From Leucobacter allii (GTDB lineage: Bacteria; Actinomycetota; Actinomycetes; Actinomycetales; Microbacteriaceae), in assembly GCF_022919155.1 (NCBI RefSeq), contig NZ_CP095045.1, positions 1,426,001-1,490,000 of the forward strand: a stretch of DNA of 64,000 nt. The letters run 5' to 3'. Shown piece after piece: positions 10,260 to 20,348 of the stretch. The position numbers were made by a program, and so were the translations under genes. The first letter of the stretch is position 1. Every line of letters starts with the position of its first letter. The notes below the pieces were generated by a model. The model ran no database searches and was not told the DNA's origin. It saw only the letters and a list, made by a program, of their open reading frames with translations.

Positions 10260-11495
10260 TCACGCCGCGTCGAAGCGCGCGGGGAGCCGCAGGTTCCCCG
10301 CTCCCGAGACCCGCACCTCGTCGAGCCCCTGCCAGGCCGCCGCGCGGGCGAGCAGCCCGACGGCCGTCTCCGCCGTGCGGGCGGGTGCGCGCTCCTCGGA
10401 CCAGGCCGCTTGGACGAGCAGCGCGCCGCTCCCCCGATCCGCCTTGAGATCGATGCGCCCCGCCAGCGCACCGCCGACCATGAGCGGCAGGCAGTAGTAG
10501 CCGTAGCGCCGCTGCTCCTTCGGCGTGTAGATCTCGATCCGGTAGTGGAAGTCGAACATCCGCTCGGCGCGCGGGCGGAACCAGACGAGCGGGTCGAAGG
10601 GGGTGAGCAGGGCGTCGGGTGCGAGCCGCGCCGGGATCCGCGCGTCCCGGTGCAGCCACGCCTCCTCGGGGCGGCCCGCGCCGTTCGTCCAGCCGGCGAC
10701 GTGCGCCGGCAGCAGCACTCCCGCCTCCGCGAGCTCGTGCACGGCCCGCCGGGCGGGCCCGACCTTCAACCGGTGGTAATCGGCGATGTCGGCGACCGTG
10801 CCGACGCCGAGCGAGCGCGCCGCGCGCTCGACGAGCCGGCGCTCCGCCTCCGCGCGCGGCACGGGCTCCAGCGCGGCCGCGGGCAGCACCTGCTCCGCGA
10901 GCGCGTAGCGGCGCTGGAACCCCTCGCGGCCCGCCGCGACCACCTCGCCGCTGGCGAAGAGCATCTCGACCGCGCGTTTCGTGTCGCTCCAGTCCCACCA
11001 CGGCCCGCGGCCGCCGCGCGGGGCCGGCTCGAGCTCCCGCACGAACCTCGGCCCCTCGGCGGCGAGCGTCGCCCGCACGCGGGCGAGCTCCGTCGCGAGC
11101 GCGTCCTCGCGACCGGAGCGCGAGTGGCGTTCGCGGTACTCCGCCATGCGCCACGCGAACAGCCCGCGGTCGGCGACGGGGATGAACGCCGCCTCGTGCG
11201 CCCAGTACTCGGTGAACTCCCCGCTCGTCCACAGCTGCCGATCGAGCGCCGAGGGGTCGTACCCGCCGTGTCGGGAGAAGACGGGCAGGTAGTGGCTGCG
11301 CGCGAAGACGTTGACGGAGTCGATCTGCAGCACGTGCAGGCGCTCGAGGGCGGGATCGAAGGGCCGCCGCCGCCGGAGCCTCGGGGTCGCCGTGAAGCCC
11401 TGCGCCGCGAGCGCGATGCGGCGCGCCTGCGCGGGGGTCAGCCGGACGGCGGTGCGCGCCGCCGACGGCGCCGCTGACGCGGTGGATTCGCTCAT
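10260..11495 (-). CDS. YcaQ/AlkX-type winged-helix DNA glycosylase-like protein
   Basis: The 411-residue protein belongs to the HTH_42 (YcaQ, AlkZ/AlkX) family, built of tandem winged helices and a beta-barrel, which excises bulky or crosslinked alkylated bases. The catalytic-site triad reads Q57-I58-D59 ([17 protein letters not shown]), the Gln-x-Asp form found in E. coli YcaQ rather than the Gln-x-Gln form of AlkZ. Other family signatures are [11 protein letters not shown] and [20 protein letters not shown]. It precedes uvrB on the same strand by 55 bases and may be co-transcribed, placing two DNA repair routes together. Glycosylase activity is inferred from the family. Confidence 0.85.
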   Translation of the reverse strand: MSESTASAAPSAARTAVRLTPAQARRIALAAQGFTATPRLRRRRPFDPALERLHVLQIDSVNVFARSHYLPVFSRHGGYDPSALDRQLWTSGEFTEYWAHEAAFIPVADRGLFAWRMAEYRERHSRSGREDALATELARVRATLAAEGPRFVRELEPAPRGGRGPWWDWSDTKRAVEMLFASGEVVAAGREGFQRRYALAEQVLPAAALEPVPRAEAERRLVERAARSLGVGTVADIADYHRLKVGPARRAVHELAEAGVLLPAHVAGWTNGAGRPEEAWLHRDARIPARLAPDALLTPFDPLVWFRPRAERMFDFHYRIEIYTPKEQRRYGYYCLPLMVGGALAGRIDLKADRGSGALLVQAAWSEERAPARTAETAVGLLARAAAWQGLDEVRVSGAGNLRLPARFDAA

Positions 11496-11592
11496 GCGGC
11501 CACCCTAGCGGGGGCCCGCGACATCGGCGGGCGGGCGGCGGCGGAACACGGCGCGGTGGGTCGCACCGGCACCGGTACCGCCGACGGCCCGG

Positions 11593-12009
11593 CTAGGCGA
11601 ACCAGAGGGCGAGCTCGCGCGCGGCCGACTCGGGCGAGTCCGAGCCGTGCACGAGGTTCTGCTGCACCTTGAGACCCCAGTCGCGGCCGAGGTCGCCGCG
11701 GATCGTGCCGGGGGCCGCCGCAGTGGGATCGGTCGTGCCCGCGAGCGAGCGGAAGCCCTCGATGACGCGATCGCCCTCGGCGCGGATCGCGACGGTCGGG
11801 CCCGACGACATGAAGTCGATGAGGGGCTCGTAGAAGGGCTTGCCCGCGTGCTCGGCGTAGTGGGCCGCGAGCAGCTCGCGGTCCGCGGACAGCATGCGCA
11901 GACCCGTGACGGCATAGCCCTTCGCCTCGATGCGGCGGAGGATCTCGCCGGTCAGCCCTCGCGCCACCCCGTCGGGCTTCACCAGGATCAACGTCTGTTC
12001 TGCCGACAT
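11593..12009 (-). CDS. ndk: Nucleoside diphosphate kinase
   Basis: 138-residue enzyme that transfers the gamma-phosphate from ATP to other nucleoside diphosphates through a phosphohistidine. The catalytic H121 sits in NLVHGSDS, and the N-terminal LILVKPDGVARGL is canonical. Length matches the family. The ATG at 12007-12009 has a GAGGAG ribosome-binding site about 6 bases upstream. Its operon neighbours are DUF4233, folC and ileS upstream, the usual actinobacterial order, although a -10 element just upstream could give it its own promoter. Confidence 0.97.
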   Translation of the reverse strand: MSAEQTLILVKPDGVARGLTGEILRRIEAKGYAVTGLRMLSADRELLAAHYAEHAGKPFYEPLIDFMSSGPTVAIRAEGDRVIEGFRSLAGTTDPTAAAPGTIRGDLGRDWGLKVQQNLVHGSDSPESAARELALWFA

Positions 12010-12059
12010 GCACACTCCTCGAGTTCGATCGTCACCGGGGGGTCCTCCCCCAGCCGAAT

Positions 12060-12065
12060 ATCCTA
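12060..12065 (-). promoter_or_regulatory. Possible ndk -10 element
   Basis: TAGGAT on the minus strand, about 50 bases before the ndk start in the 74-base gap after the DUF4233 gene. It fits the TAnnnT actinobacterial -10 pattern; no strong -35 was found. Confidence 0.3.
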
Positions 12066-12083
12066 GCGGGCGGCCGCCGGCTC

Positions 12084-12590
12084 TCAGATGCGGGATTCGG
12101 GCGAGCCCTCCGCCGCGGCGATCCAGGCCGCGCGATCGCGATCGATCCGGGCGCCCTTCACCATGCAGTAGACCCACAGCGCGGTGAACAGCAGCCCGAC
12201 GATGAGGGCCATCGGCAGGATGATCGCGACCGCGAGCATGAGCGCGTGCACGGCCCAGCCGATCACGATGCCGACCCGTCCGACCCGCATGAGGGCGAGA
12301 CCGAGCAGGATGGCGACTGCGAGCCCGCCGCCGACGTACAGTCCCAGCTCGCGCGGCTCGAGCGTGCCGAGCCCGAAGAGCGTGAGTCCCATGAGGACCA
12401 CGACGAAGAGCTCGAAGCCGAGCACGATGGACGCGAGCGCGCGCTGCGTCCGATGCTGCTGGGTCCCCGGGCGCGCGGCGCCCGAGATCCGCATCGCAGA
12501 GTTGTGCGCCAGGGTCTCGGACGGCGAGAGCACGAGCTCCTCGTCGCCCTCGGGCCGCGCGCCGCTCCCGTGCGCGTCGCGGCGGTTCAC
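12084..12590 (-). CDS. DUF4233 membrane protein
   Basis: A 168-residue protein with a polar 40-residue N-terminus and four hydrophobic segments in the remainder (beginning near SIVLGFELFVVVLMGL), ending in a basic cytosolic tail. It fits DUF4233, a family found in actinobacteria between folC and ndk; its function is not known. I chose the GTG that overlaps the folC stop (GTGA, 12587-12590) because such coupling is common here; an in-frame ATG four codons upstream is possible. Confidence 0.85.
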   Translation of the reverse strand: MNRRDAHGSGARPEGDEELVLSPSETLAHNSAMRISGAARPGTQQHRTQRALASIVLGFELFVVVLMGLTLFGLGTLEPRELGLYVGGGLAVAILLGLALMRVGRVGIVIGWAVHALMLAVAIILPMALIVGLLFTALWVYCMVKGARIDRDRAAWIAAAEGSPESRI

Positions 12591-13942
12591 GCGGCTCCCC
12601 AACCAGCGCTCCGGGCGTGGGCGATCGCCTCACCGGCGAGCAGCACGGAGCCGACGACCAGAACGGCGCGGCCCTCGGCGCGCTGCGCCCAGGCGCGCGC
12701 CTCCTCGAGCGCCTCGGGGAGCGATTGCGCGACCTCCACCGGCGTGCCCGGGATCTCCTCCTCGGCGAGCGCCCGCAGCTCCGACTGGCCGAGGCTGCGC
12801 GGCGAATCGACGGGCGTCACCGTGACGCGGTGCGCGATCGGCGCGAGCGCCGCGAGCAGCCCCGCGGCGTCCTTCTCCGCGAGCACGCCGACGACGAGGG
12901 CAAGCTCCTCGAAGGCGAAGGACTCCTCGACGGCTCGCACGAGCGCGCGCGCGCCGTGCGGATTGTGCGCGGCGTCGACGTAGATCACGGGGTCGGCGCC
13001 GATGAGCTGGAGCCGGCCCGGCGAGGTGAGCGCGCCGAGACCCTCGTCGAGCACCTCCCCGGGCAGCGGGCGCTCGGCGCCGAAGAAGGCCTCGGCCGCC
13101 GCGATGGCGAGCGCGACGTTCTCGGCCTGGTGCGCGCCGAAGAGCGGCACGAAGGCCGGCTCGGAGGCGGCGCCGGAGAGCCCGGCGACGCGGATCTGGC
13201 GTCCGCCGACCGCCACCCGGTCGTCGAGCAGGCGGAAGTCGCGGCCGGCGACGAAGATCGGCGCGTCGTGGCGCGCCGCGGCGTCCTCCAGCTCGGCGAG
13301 CGCGTCGACCTCCTGCGCCGCGGTGACGACGGTCGAGCCGGGCTTCACGATGCCGGCCTTGGTGCGCGCGATCGTCTGGACGTCCGGGCCGAGCTGCTCC
13401 GTGTGGTCGAGGCCGATCGGGGTGAAGACGGCCACGCGGGCGTCGACGATGTTGGTCGCGTCCCACTCGCCGCCCATGCCGACCTCGATCACGGCGGCGT
13501 CGACGGGGGCGTCGGCGAAGGCGGCGAAGGCGAGCACGGCGAGTGCTTCGAAGAAGGTGATCGGCCCCTGGCCCGAGGATTCGAGCTCGGCGTCGGCGAC
13601 CGCGAGCGGCAGCTTCAGCTCCTCCCAGGCGGACGCCAGCACCTCGCCGTCGATCGGCGCGCCGCCGATCTGGAAGCGCTCGGTGAAGTCCACCAGGTGC
13701 GGGCTCGTGAAGAGCCCGGTGCGCAGACCGTGCGCGCGCAGCAGGGACTCGACCGCTCGGCTCGTCGAGGTCTTCCCGTTGGTTCCGGCGACCTGGATGA
13801 CGGGGTAGGACAGCTGCGGCGAGCCGGCGAGCTCGGCGAGCCGCCGCACGGGCTCGATCCGCGGCCGGGGGTGCGCCTCGCCCACCCGTTCGAGCAGCTC
13901 GGCGTACACGCGCTCGGCCGGCGTGCGCGGGCCGGCGCTCAT
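12587..13942 (-). CDS. folC: Bifunctional folylpolyglutamate/dihydrofolate synthase
   Basis: 451-residue Mur-ligase-like enzyme that adds glutamate to (dihydro)folates. The ATP-binding loop GTNGKTST is at residues 53-60, followed by [14 protein letters not shown], the Mg-binding [14 protein letters not shown], and the C-terminal AHNPHGA motif. The ATG overlaps the ileS stop by four bases (ATGA) and the stop overlaps DUF4233, so ileS-folC-DUF4233 appear translationally coupled and under the ileS T-box promoter. Confidence 0.96.
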   Translation of the reverse strand: MSAGPRTPAERVYAELLERVGEAHPRPRIEPVRRLAELAGSPQLSYPVIQVAGTNGKTSTSRAVESLLRAHGLRTGLFTSPHLVDFTERFQIGGAPIDGEVLASAWEELKLPLAVADAELESSGQGPITFFEALAVLAFAAFADAPVDAAVIEVGMGGEWDATNIVDARVAVFTPIGLDHTEQLGPDVQTIARTKAGIVKPGSTVVTAAQEVDALAELEDAAARHDAPIFVAGRDFRLLDDRVAVGGRQIRVAGLSGAASEPAFVPLFGAHQAENVALAIAAAEAFFGAERPLPGEVLDEGLGALTSPGRLQLIGADPVIYVDAAHNPHGARALVRAVEESFAFEELALVVGVLAEKDAAGLLAALAPIAHRVTVTPVDSPRSLGQSELRALAEEEIPGTPVEVAQSLPEALEEARAWAQRAEGRAVLVVGSVLLAGEAIAHARSAGWGAA

Positions 13943-16900
13943 CGAGCCCCTCCTTCCGCGGCGCGATCCGCGGCCGCGGCGACGCCCGTCGCGTCGATCG
14001 TGATGACGAACGGCGCCTTCGCGACGCCGAGCGCGCGCGGTGCGCTGACGTGCACGCCGTCGCCGGGCGACACGAGATCGTCGGCGATCGCATCGATCCC
14101 GACCGCGTCCTGCACCGTGAAGCCCTCGGCGAGCGTCTCGGCCGCGATGAGCGCGCCGTGCGCCCGCAGCGCCGCGGCGTCGCCGGGCTCCGCGTTCAGC
14201 GCGAGGACGATCCGATCGCCGACCTCGAGCCCGGCGTTCTTCCTGGCCTCCTGCACGGCGCGGATGGCGTCCCTGGCGATGCCCTCCGCCTCGAGCTCCG
14301 GAGTGGTCTCGGTGTCGAGCAGGGCGAAGCCGCCGCCGGGCAGCAGCGCGAGCGCCGGTCCCGAACCCTCGGCCGACTCGCCCGCGCGCAGCGTCAGCTC
14401 GTACTCGTGGGGCTCGAGCGCGATCCCGCCGGCCGTCACGACACCGTCGGTCTCGCTCCAGTCGCCGCTCTTCGCCGCCCTGATCGCCTGCTGCACCTGC
14501 TTGCCCAGACGGGGGCCGGCGGCGCGCGCGTTCACCGCGAGGGTCTGCACGATCCCGTACTCCTCGGCGCTCCCCTCGGACTGGGGCACGAGGCGCACCG
14601 CCTTCACGTTGAGCTCCTCGCGGAGGATGTCGGAGAAGGGCTCGATGGCCCCGGGACGCGCCGCGACCACCGTCAGCTCGGCGAGCGGCAGCCGCACCCG
14701 CAGGCCCCTGGCCTTGCGGAGCGCGAGCGCCTGCGAGGTGATCTGCCGCACGTCGTCCATCGCGTCCTCGAGCCCGGCGTCCTCGGGGAACGCCCCCGCA
14801 TCCGGCCAGTCCTCCAGGTGCACGGAGCGCCCGCCGGTGAGGCCGCGCCAGAGATCCTCGGCGACGAGCGGCGCGAGCGGCGCGGCCACCCGCGCGACCG
14901 TCTCGAGGACGGTGTAGAGCGTGTCGAAGGCCTCGCGGTTGTCCGCTCCGCCCTCCCAGAAGCGGTCGCGCGATCGCCGCACGTACCAGTTCGTGAGCAC
15001 CTCGGCGTAGGCGCGCAGCGCGTCCGCCGCGGAGGTCGTGTCGAGCGCATCGAGATGCGCCGCCACCTCGCGCACCAGCCGGCCGGTCTTCGCGAGGATG
15101 TACCGATCCAGCGGGTCGCGCGAGTCCGTGCGCCACACGGCCTCGGTGCCGTCCGCGTTCGCGTAGAGGGAGAAGAAGTACCAGGAGTTCCACAGCGGCA
15201 GGATGAACTGCCGCACGCCCTCGCGGATCCCCTCCTCCGTGACGATCAGGTTGCCGCCGCGCACCACGGGCGATGCCATGAGGAACCAGCGCATGGCGTC
15301 GGAGCCGTCTCGGTCGAAGACCTCGTTCACGTCGGGGTAGTTGCGCAGGCTCTTCGACATCTTGTTGCCGTCGGAGCCGAGCACGATGCCGTGGCTGATG
15401 ACGCTGCGGAACGCCGGCCGGTCGAAGAGCGCGGTGGCCAGCACGTGCTGCACGTAGAACCAGCCGCGGGTCTGCCCGATGTACTCCACGATGAAGTCGG
15501 CGGGCTGATGCGTGTCGAACCACTCCTGGTTCTCGAAGGGGTAGTGGGCCTGCGCGAACGGCATCGACGCGGAGTCGAACCAGACGTCGAGCACGTCCTC
15601 GATGCGGCGCATCGTGGATCGGCCGCTCGGGTCGTCGGGGTTCGGTCGCGTCAGCGCATCGATGTAGGGGCGATGGAGATCCACCTCGCCGGCCTCGTTG
15701 CGCGGCAGCTCCCCGAAGTCGGCTTCGAGCTCGGCGATCGAGCCGTAGACGTCCACGCGGGGGTGCTCCGGATCGTCGCTCTTCCAGACGGGGATCGGGC
15801 TGCCCCAGTAGCGGTTGCGGCTGATCGACCAGTCGCGCGCGCCCTCGAGCCACTTGCCGAACTGGCCGTGCTTGACGTTCTCGGGGACCCAGGTGATCTC
15901 CTCGTTCGTCTCGAGCATGCGCTGCTTGATGTCGGTGACCCGCACGAACCAGCTCGAGACCGCCTTGTAGATGAGCGGGTTGCGGCACCGCCAGCAGTGC
16001 GGGTACGAGTGCTCGTAGCTCTGCTCGCGGAGCAGCCGGCCGCGCTGCTTGAGGAGCCGGATCAGCGGTCGGTTCGCGTCCATCCAGAGCTCGCCGGCGA
16101 CGTCGGGGACCGAGGGCAGGAACCTCCCGCCGTCGTCGAGGCTGACGATCACGGGGATGCCTGCGGCGGCGGAGAGGCGCATGTCGTCCTCGCCGAAGGC
16201 GGGGGCCTGGTGCACGATGCCGGTGCCGTCCGCGGTGGAGACGTAGTCGTCCACGAGGATCTGCCAGGCCCGGGCCGTGTCCCAGCGCTCCGCGTCGGCG
16301 TAGTAGTCGAACGGCGGCTCGTAGCGGACGCCCGCGAGCTCCGCGCCGGCGATCGTGCGGGTGACGGCCTCCCCGGCCTCCTCGGCTGAGGCGTACCCCA
16401 GATCCTTCGCGTGGTTCCCGACGAGGTCGCGTGCGAGGAGGTAGACGGTCATCCCGGGCGCTCCGCCGTCCGCGGCCCCCGCGGGGCCGGCCGGTACGAG
16501 CGCGTAGTCGATGGCCGGACCCACCGCGAGCGCGAGGTTCGTGGGGAGCGTCCACGGCGTCGTCGTCCACGCGAGCGCCCGGACATCGGCGAGACCGAGC
16601 GCCTCCGCCCGCTCTCCGGTGCACGGGAAGGTCACCGTCACCGAGGGGTCCTGGCGCATCTGGTAGACATCGTCGTCCATGCGCAGCTCGTGGTTGGACA
16701 GCGGGGTCTCGTCGCGCCAGCAGTACGGCAGGATCCGCGAGCCCTCGTAGGCGAGGCCCTGGTCGTGGAGTCGCTTGAACGCCCAGATGACGCTCTCCAT
16801 GTAGCTCAGATCCAGGGTCTTGTAGCCGTGCGCGAAGTCGACCCATCGGGCCTGGCGGGTGACGTAGTCCTCCCACTCCCGCGTGTACTGCAGCACGGAG

Positions 16901-17331
16901 GCGCGCGCCTTCTCGTTGAAGACGTCGATGCCCATCTCCTCGATCTCCGACTTCTCGGTGATGCCGAGCTGCTTCATCGCCTCGAGCTCGGCCGGCAGGC
17001 CGTGGGTGTCCCAGCCGAAACGGCGCTCGACCTTCCGGCCGCGCATCGTCTGGAAGCGCGGGAAGACGTCCTTCGCGTAGCCGGTGAGGAGGTGGCCGTA
17101 GTGCGGCAGTCCGTTGGCGAAGGGCGGTCCGTCGTTGAACACCCACTCCGGGGCGTCCGCGCGCTGCCGGATCGACTCGCGGAAGGTGTCGTCGGACTCC
17201 CAGAACGCGAGGACGCGACGTTCGATCTCCGGGAAGCTCGGCGACGGGCTGACGCCGAAAGCGGCCCCGGGGGCCTCCGTCCCGGGGTCGGTGCTGGTCG
17301 ATGCGCCCGTGGGCTGCTGCGGGTACGGCAT
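13939..17331 (-). CDS. ileS: Isoleucyl-tRNA synthetase
   Basis: 1130-residue class I synthetase. The HIGH-type motif is HYGH in [16 protein letters not shown], the KMSKS loop is in [12 protein letters not shown], and the CP1 editing domain carries [14 protein letters not shown]. Length and HIGH context resemble the eukaryote-like (IleS2) class, whose members are often naturally less sensitive to mupirocin; that is a family inference. The ATG at 17329-17331 has an AAGGAA ribosome-binding site. It is the first gene of the ileS-folC-DUF4233(-ndk) unit and is preceded by an isoleucine T-box. Confidence 0.97.
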   Translation of the reverse strand: MPYPQQPTGASTSTDPGTEAPGAAFGVSPSPSFPEIERRVLAFWESDDTFRESIRQRADAPEWVFNDGPPFANGLPHYGHLLTGYAKDVFPRFQTMRGRKVERRFGWDTHGLPAELEAMKQLGITEKSEIEEMGIDVFNEKARASVLQYTREWEDYVTRQARWVDFAHGYKTLDLSYMESVIWAFKRLHDQGLAYEGSRILPYCWRDETPLSNHELRMDDDVYQMRQDPSVTVTFPCTGERAEALGLADVRALAWTTTPWTLPTNLALAVGPAIDYALVPAGPAGAADGGAPGMTVYLLARDLVGNHAKDLGYASAEEAGEAVTRTIAGAELAGVRYEPPFDYYADAERWDTARAWQILVDDYVSTADGTGIVHQAPAFGEDDMRLSAAAGIPVIVSLDDGGRFLPSVPDVAGELWMDANRPLIRLLKQRGRLLREQSYEHSYPHCWRCRNPLIYKAVSSWFVRVTDIKQRMLETNEEITWVPENVKHGQFGKWLEGARDWSISRNRYWGSPIPVWKSDDPEHPRVDVYGSIAELEADFGELPRNEAGEVDLHRPYIDALTRPNPDDPSGRSTMRRIEDVLDVWFDSASMPFAQAHYPFENQEWFDTHQPADFIVEYIGQTRGWFYVQHVLATALFDRPAFRSVISHGIVLGSDGNKMSKSLRNYPDVNEVFDRDGSDAMRWFLMASPVVRGGNLIVTEEGIREGVRQFILPLWNSWYFFSLYANADGTEAVWRTDSRDPLDRYILAKTGRLVREVAAHLDALDTTSAADALRAYAEVLTNWYVRRSRDRFWEGGADNREAFDTLYTVLETVARVAAPLAPLVAEDLWRGLTGGRSVHLEDWPDAGAFPEDAGLEDAMDDVRQITSQALALRKARGLRVRLPLAELTVVAARPGAIEPFSDILREELNVKAVRLVPQSEGSAEEYGIVQTLAVNARAAGPRLGKQVQQAIRAAKSGDWSETDGVVTAGGIALEPHEYELTLRAGESAEGSGPALALLPGGGFALLDTETTPELEAEGIARDAIRAVQEARKNAGLEVGDRIVLALNAEPGDAAALRAHGALIAAETLAEGFTVQDAVGIDAIADDLVSPGDGVHVSAPRALGVAKAPFVITIDATGVAAAADRAAEGGAR

Positions 17332-17384
17332 GGGTTCCTTCTCGTTTCCGGCGTCGGACGGTTGCTCCTGCTGCCGGGACGAGC

Positions 17385-17556
17385 GGCGGACCCGTCATCC
17401 GGCTCCCCGCCCGCGGTACCACCCCGCTTGCCGACCGCGCGAGACGCGCGGGCGGCCACTTCTCTTCGGCGATGACGGGCCGTGGCCGTTCGGGTCTACT
17501 GGGCGCGAGCGCTGTTCTTCCGAAGACTCCCCGGTGATCGCCGGTTCGCAGTCGTT
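17385..17556 (-). promoter_or_regulatory. T-box riboswitch leader of ileS (isoleucine specifier)
   Basis: On the minus strand the leader carries the T-box core GGGGTGGTACCGCG (within 17411-17426), differing from the consensus at one position. The TGGT bulge would pair with the ACCA end of uncharged tRNA-Ile. A Stem I hairpin near 17521-17550 exposes ATC (17538-17536), an isoleucine codon, as specifier. Two exact 9-base complementary segments (17471-17479 and 17391-17399) flank the core and could close an enclosing stem. No U-rich terminator follows, so control is probably translational, as in other actinobacterial ileS leaders. Confidence 0.85.
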
Positions 17557-17562
17557 GGGCAC

Positions 17563-17568
17563 AGTCTA
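17563..17568 (-). promoter_or_regulatory. Probable ileS -10 element
   Basis: TAGACT on the minus strand, placed so that transcription would begin just before Stem I of the T-box leader. The -35 region is weak. Confidence 0.45.
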
Positions 17569-18002
17569 CCGCAGCCTCCGGGCCGACGCGTCGGGCGCTC
17601 GTGCGGGGGCCCGCCCGTCGACCGAGGGGGCGGGATGCCAGTTTGCGATCGTGCTATGTAACGAACGGGTAACGATGGATCAAGGCGAAAACCCCAGTTC
17701 AGGTCACTAAAGGTGTCGATCTTCCGGTGCGGTGCGGGTCCTCCTGCCTTGCACGGTGCGGAGGAACGTTGTTAGCGTCGAACCAGCGTTGAGCGTGGCT
17801 GTGCGCCACTCGTCAGTTCTGCGCCTCACGGGAACCGCCCGCCGAGATCCGGCGATCCGCGAGGCCGGCGAGTCGCACCGCCCATTCCCTCCGCAATACA
17901 GATCGGGCTTTCGAGAGGCCGCCGGGTGAGACGTGCGCTGCACCGTCCCGCCCATCCTTCGGCGCGCCTCCGTATTCCCCTGCCATGGACGAGGAGACAA
18001 GT
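17569..18002. promoter_or_regulatory. Divergent intergenic region with probable promoter of the betaine-transporter operon
   Basis: About 430 bases without a convincing gene. TTGCAC (17749-17754) and TAGCGT (17773-17778), 18 bases apart, form a plausible plus-strand promoter for the ABC-transporter operon, giving a leader of some 215 bases. Near 17670-17690 there is a short direct repeat (GTAACGA twice, about 13 bases apart) that could bind a regulator. Otherwise I see nothing distinctive. Confidence 0.4.
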
Positions 18003-19358
18003 GTGAGCAGAACCATCGCGGCCCCCGCGGCCGCGGATGCCCGGGCGACGGGCGACGGGCCCGCGATCGAGGTATCGCACGCCACCAAAGTGTTCGGACG
18101 GCGCCCGCGCGACGTCGTGAAGCGCCTGAAAGCCGGTGCGAGCCGGGAGGAGGTGCGGAGCCTCGGCACGGCAGCGGTGATCGATGCGAGCTTCACCGTC
18201 GCGCCGGGTGAGATCTTCGTCGTGATGGGCCTCTCCGGCTCGGGCAAGTCCACGCTCATCCGCATGCTCAACGGGCTGAACGACACGAGCGACGGATCGA
18301 TCACCGTCTTCGGCACGGAGGTCGTCGGGCTCGGCGCCGCCGAGCTGCGGGATCTGCGGCGCGATCGGATGTCCATGGTGTTCCAGCACTTCGCCCTGCT
18401 CCCCCACCGCTCCGTGCTCGACAACGTCGCCTACGGTCTCGAGCTGCAGGGCGTCGGCCCCGAGGAGCGCCGGGAGCGTGCGCTCGGCTGGCTCGACCGG
18501 GTGGGCCTCTCCGGCTGGGAGGACCACCTGCCCGGCGAGCTCTCCGGCGGCATGCAGCAGCGCGTCGGTATCGCGCGCGCCTTCGCGGCCGACACCGACG
18601 TCCTGCTCATGGACGAGGCCTTCTCCGCGCTCGATCCGCTCATCCGGCGGGAGATGCAGGAGCAGCTCATCGAGCTGCAGCAGGAGCTCAACAAGACGAT
18701 CGTCTTCATCACCCACGATCTCAACGAGGCGATGTTCCTCGGGGATCGCATCGCGGTGATGCGCGACGGCCGCATCGTCCAGGTCGGCACGCCGAACGAC
18801 ATCCTCACCGACCCCGCGAACGACTACGTCGCGCAGTTCGTGCAGGATGTGGACCGTGCGCGCGTGCTCACGGCGGGCGACGTCATGGAGCCCCCGCGCG
18901 CCGTCGTGCCCGCATCCGCCGGCCCGCGCACCGCGCTGCGCACCATGCGCGATCTGCAGACCTCCGCGTGCTTCGTGACGACCGGCAACCGGAAGCTCCT
19001 CGGCGTGGTCCGCGACAAGGACGTGCTGCGCCAGGTCCGCGAGGGCGGCACCGACCTCACCGAGCGGCTGCGCCCCACCCCCTCGATCGTGCAGCGCGAC
19101 CAGCTCATCTCCGAGCTCTTCGAGCTCGCCGTGGAGAGCCCGCTCCCCGTCGCCGTGACCGATGAGCAGGACCGGCTGATCGGCGTGGTGCCCCGCGTCA
19201 CGCTGCTCGCGGCGCTCACCGACCTGCCGGCGGCGACGACCGAGATCCCGATCATCGAACCGACGCCGACCGTGACGGCGGCGATGATCACCGAGACGCT
19301 CGCGGCGGAGACCGCCGCGGTCGGACCGGATGCCGGCGAGCAGGAGGAGGTGCGCTGA
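18003..19358 (+). CDS. proV: Glycine betaine/proline-type ABC transporter ATPase
   Basis: 451-residue ATPase energising import of compatible solutes such as glycine betaine. Walker [10 protein letters not shown] is at residues 76-84, the signature is LSGGMQQRVGIARAF, Walker B is VLLMDEAFSALDP, and a C-terminal tandem CBS region (from about residue 290) is the ionic-strength sensor in the OpuA/ProV family. I chose GTG 18003 because GAGGAG lies six bases upstream; the ATG at 17985 has no such site. The C-terminal 50 residues are acidic and Ala/Thr-rich. The stop overlaps the permease ATG (TGATG). Confidence 0.93.
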   Translation: MSRTIAAPAAADARATGDGPAIEVSHATKVFGRRPRDVVKRLKAGASREEVRSLGTAAVIDASFTVAPGEIFVVMGLSGSGKSTLIRMLNGLNDTSDGSITVFGTEVVGLGAAELRDLRRDRMSMVFQHFALLPHRSVLDNVAYGLELQGVGPEERRERALGWLDRVGLSGWEDHLPGELSGGMQQRVGIARAFAADTDVLLMDEAFSALDPLIRREMQEQLIELQQELNKTIVFITHDLNEAMFLGDRIAVMRDGRIVQVGTPNDILTDPANDYVAQFVQDVDRARVLTAGDVMEPPRAVVPASAGPRTALRTMRDLQTSACFVTTGNRKLLGVVRDKDVLRQVREGGTDLTERLRPTPSIVQRDQLISELFELAVESPLPVAVTDEQDRLIGVVPRVTLLAALTDLPAATTEIPIIEPTPTVTAAMITETLAAETAAVGPDAGEQEEVR

Positions 19359-20266
19359 TGGACGGCTTCCCCCGGATCCCGCTCGGCGAGTGGGTGGCCG
19401 ACGGCCTCGACTGGTTCAAGGGCACCTTCGACTGGCTGCTCGACTTCGTGACGATCGTGGTGCGCTGGCTCGTCGAGGGTCTCGCCGACGTCCTCGTCGC
19501 GATCCCGTTCCCCGCGCTCATTCTCGTCTTCGCGCTCATCGGCTGGCTCGTCCGCTCCTGGCAGCTCGCCGTCGGCACGGTGCTCACCATGCTGCTCATC
19601 GTCGCGATGGAGCAGTGGGAGAACGCCATGCTCACCCTGGCGCTGGTGCTGGTCGCCGCGCTGATCGCGGTCGTCATCGCCGTGCCGCTCGGGATCCTCG
19701 CAGCCCGGCACGACGCCTTCAGCGCGGTGATCAAACCGATCCTGGACTTCATGCAGACGATGCCGGCGTTCGTCTACCTCATCCCCGCCGTCATCTTCTT
19801 CAGCATCGGCTTCGTGCCGGGCGTGTTCGCCACGGTGCTGTTCTCGGTGGCGCCCGGCGTGCGCTTCACGGAGCTCGGGATCCGCGGGGTCGACGCGGAG
19901 ACCGTCGAGGCCGGCTACGCCTTCGGCGCCACCCCGGGGAAGATCCTTCGCGGGATCCAACTGCCCCTCGCCATGCCCACGATCATGGCCGGCATCAACC
20001 AGGTGATCATGCTCGCCCTCTCCATGGCCGTCGTCGCGGGCATGGCGGGCGCGAACGGTCTGGGCAAGGAGGTCGTCGCCGCGATCTCGACGCTGAACAT
20101 CGCCAAGGGCGTGGAGGCCGGACTCGGGGTCGTCATCCTCGCCGTCTTCCTCGACCGCGTGACCGCCGCGCTCGGCAATCCCGGGGACTACCGCTCGTCG
20201 CTGCTCGGCGCGCTGCGCCGTCGCCGCGCCGCGCGCCGCAGCGCCCCCGTGGCGAAGGCCGCGTGA
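19358..20266 (+). CDS. proW: Glycine betaine/proline-type ABC transporter permease
   Basis: 302-residue integral membrane protein of the binding-protein-dependent permease family, with about six hydrophobic helices starting near residue 45. The EAA-like coupling loop reads EAGYAFGATPGKILRGIQLPLA. Conserved ProW features include LDFMQTMPAFVYLIP. GAGGAG precedes the ATG inside the upstream gene. It forms the channel for the ATPase upstream and the two lipoproteins downstream. The C-terminus is short and basic. Confidence 0.93.
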   Translation: MDGFPRIPLGEWVADGLDWFKGTFDWLLDFVTIVVRWLVEGLADVLVAIPFPALILVFALIGWLVRSWQLAVGTVLTMLLIVAMEQWENAMLTLALVLVAALIAVVIAVPLGILAARHDAFSAVIKPILDFMQTMPAFVYLIPAVIFFSIGFVPGVFATVLFSVAPGVRFTELGIRGVDAETVEAGYAFGATPGKILRGIQLPLAMPTIMAGINQVIMLALSMAVVAGMAGANGLGKEVVAAISTLNIAKGVEAGLGVVILAVFLDRVTAALGNPGDYRSSLLGALRRRRAARRSAPVAKAA

Positions 20267-20348
20267 GGCGGGGCGGCGCCCCGATCCCGAATCGACCCTC
20301 TGACCTGAATACCCGGCCGCGCTCCCGCGCGGCGAGAAAGGAAGCACG

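Noticed and set aside
10205..10260. LexA box searched for upstream of uvrB
   Set aside because: The closest match, TCGAAGGCGAATGTCG, has a poor right half, so SOS control of uvrB is not supported by sequence.
11593..12633. Long minus-strand frame extending ndk upstream by about 200 codons
   Set aside because: The extension is Arg/Ala-rich, antisense-like across the DUF4233 gene; the NDK fold and the ribosome-binding site fix the start at 12009.
17778..17793. SOS-like TCGAACCAGCGTTGAG before the betaine-transporter operon
   Set aside because: The left half is perfect but the right half fails at three of six positions, and no biological reason links this transporter to LexA.
17707..18000. Minus-strand 97-codon ORF in the ileS/transporter divergent gap
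   Set aside because: No ribosome-binding site, Arg/Thr/Ser-rich composition and antisense to the likely promoter and leader; reads as a chance frame in GC-rich DNA.
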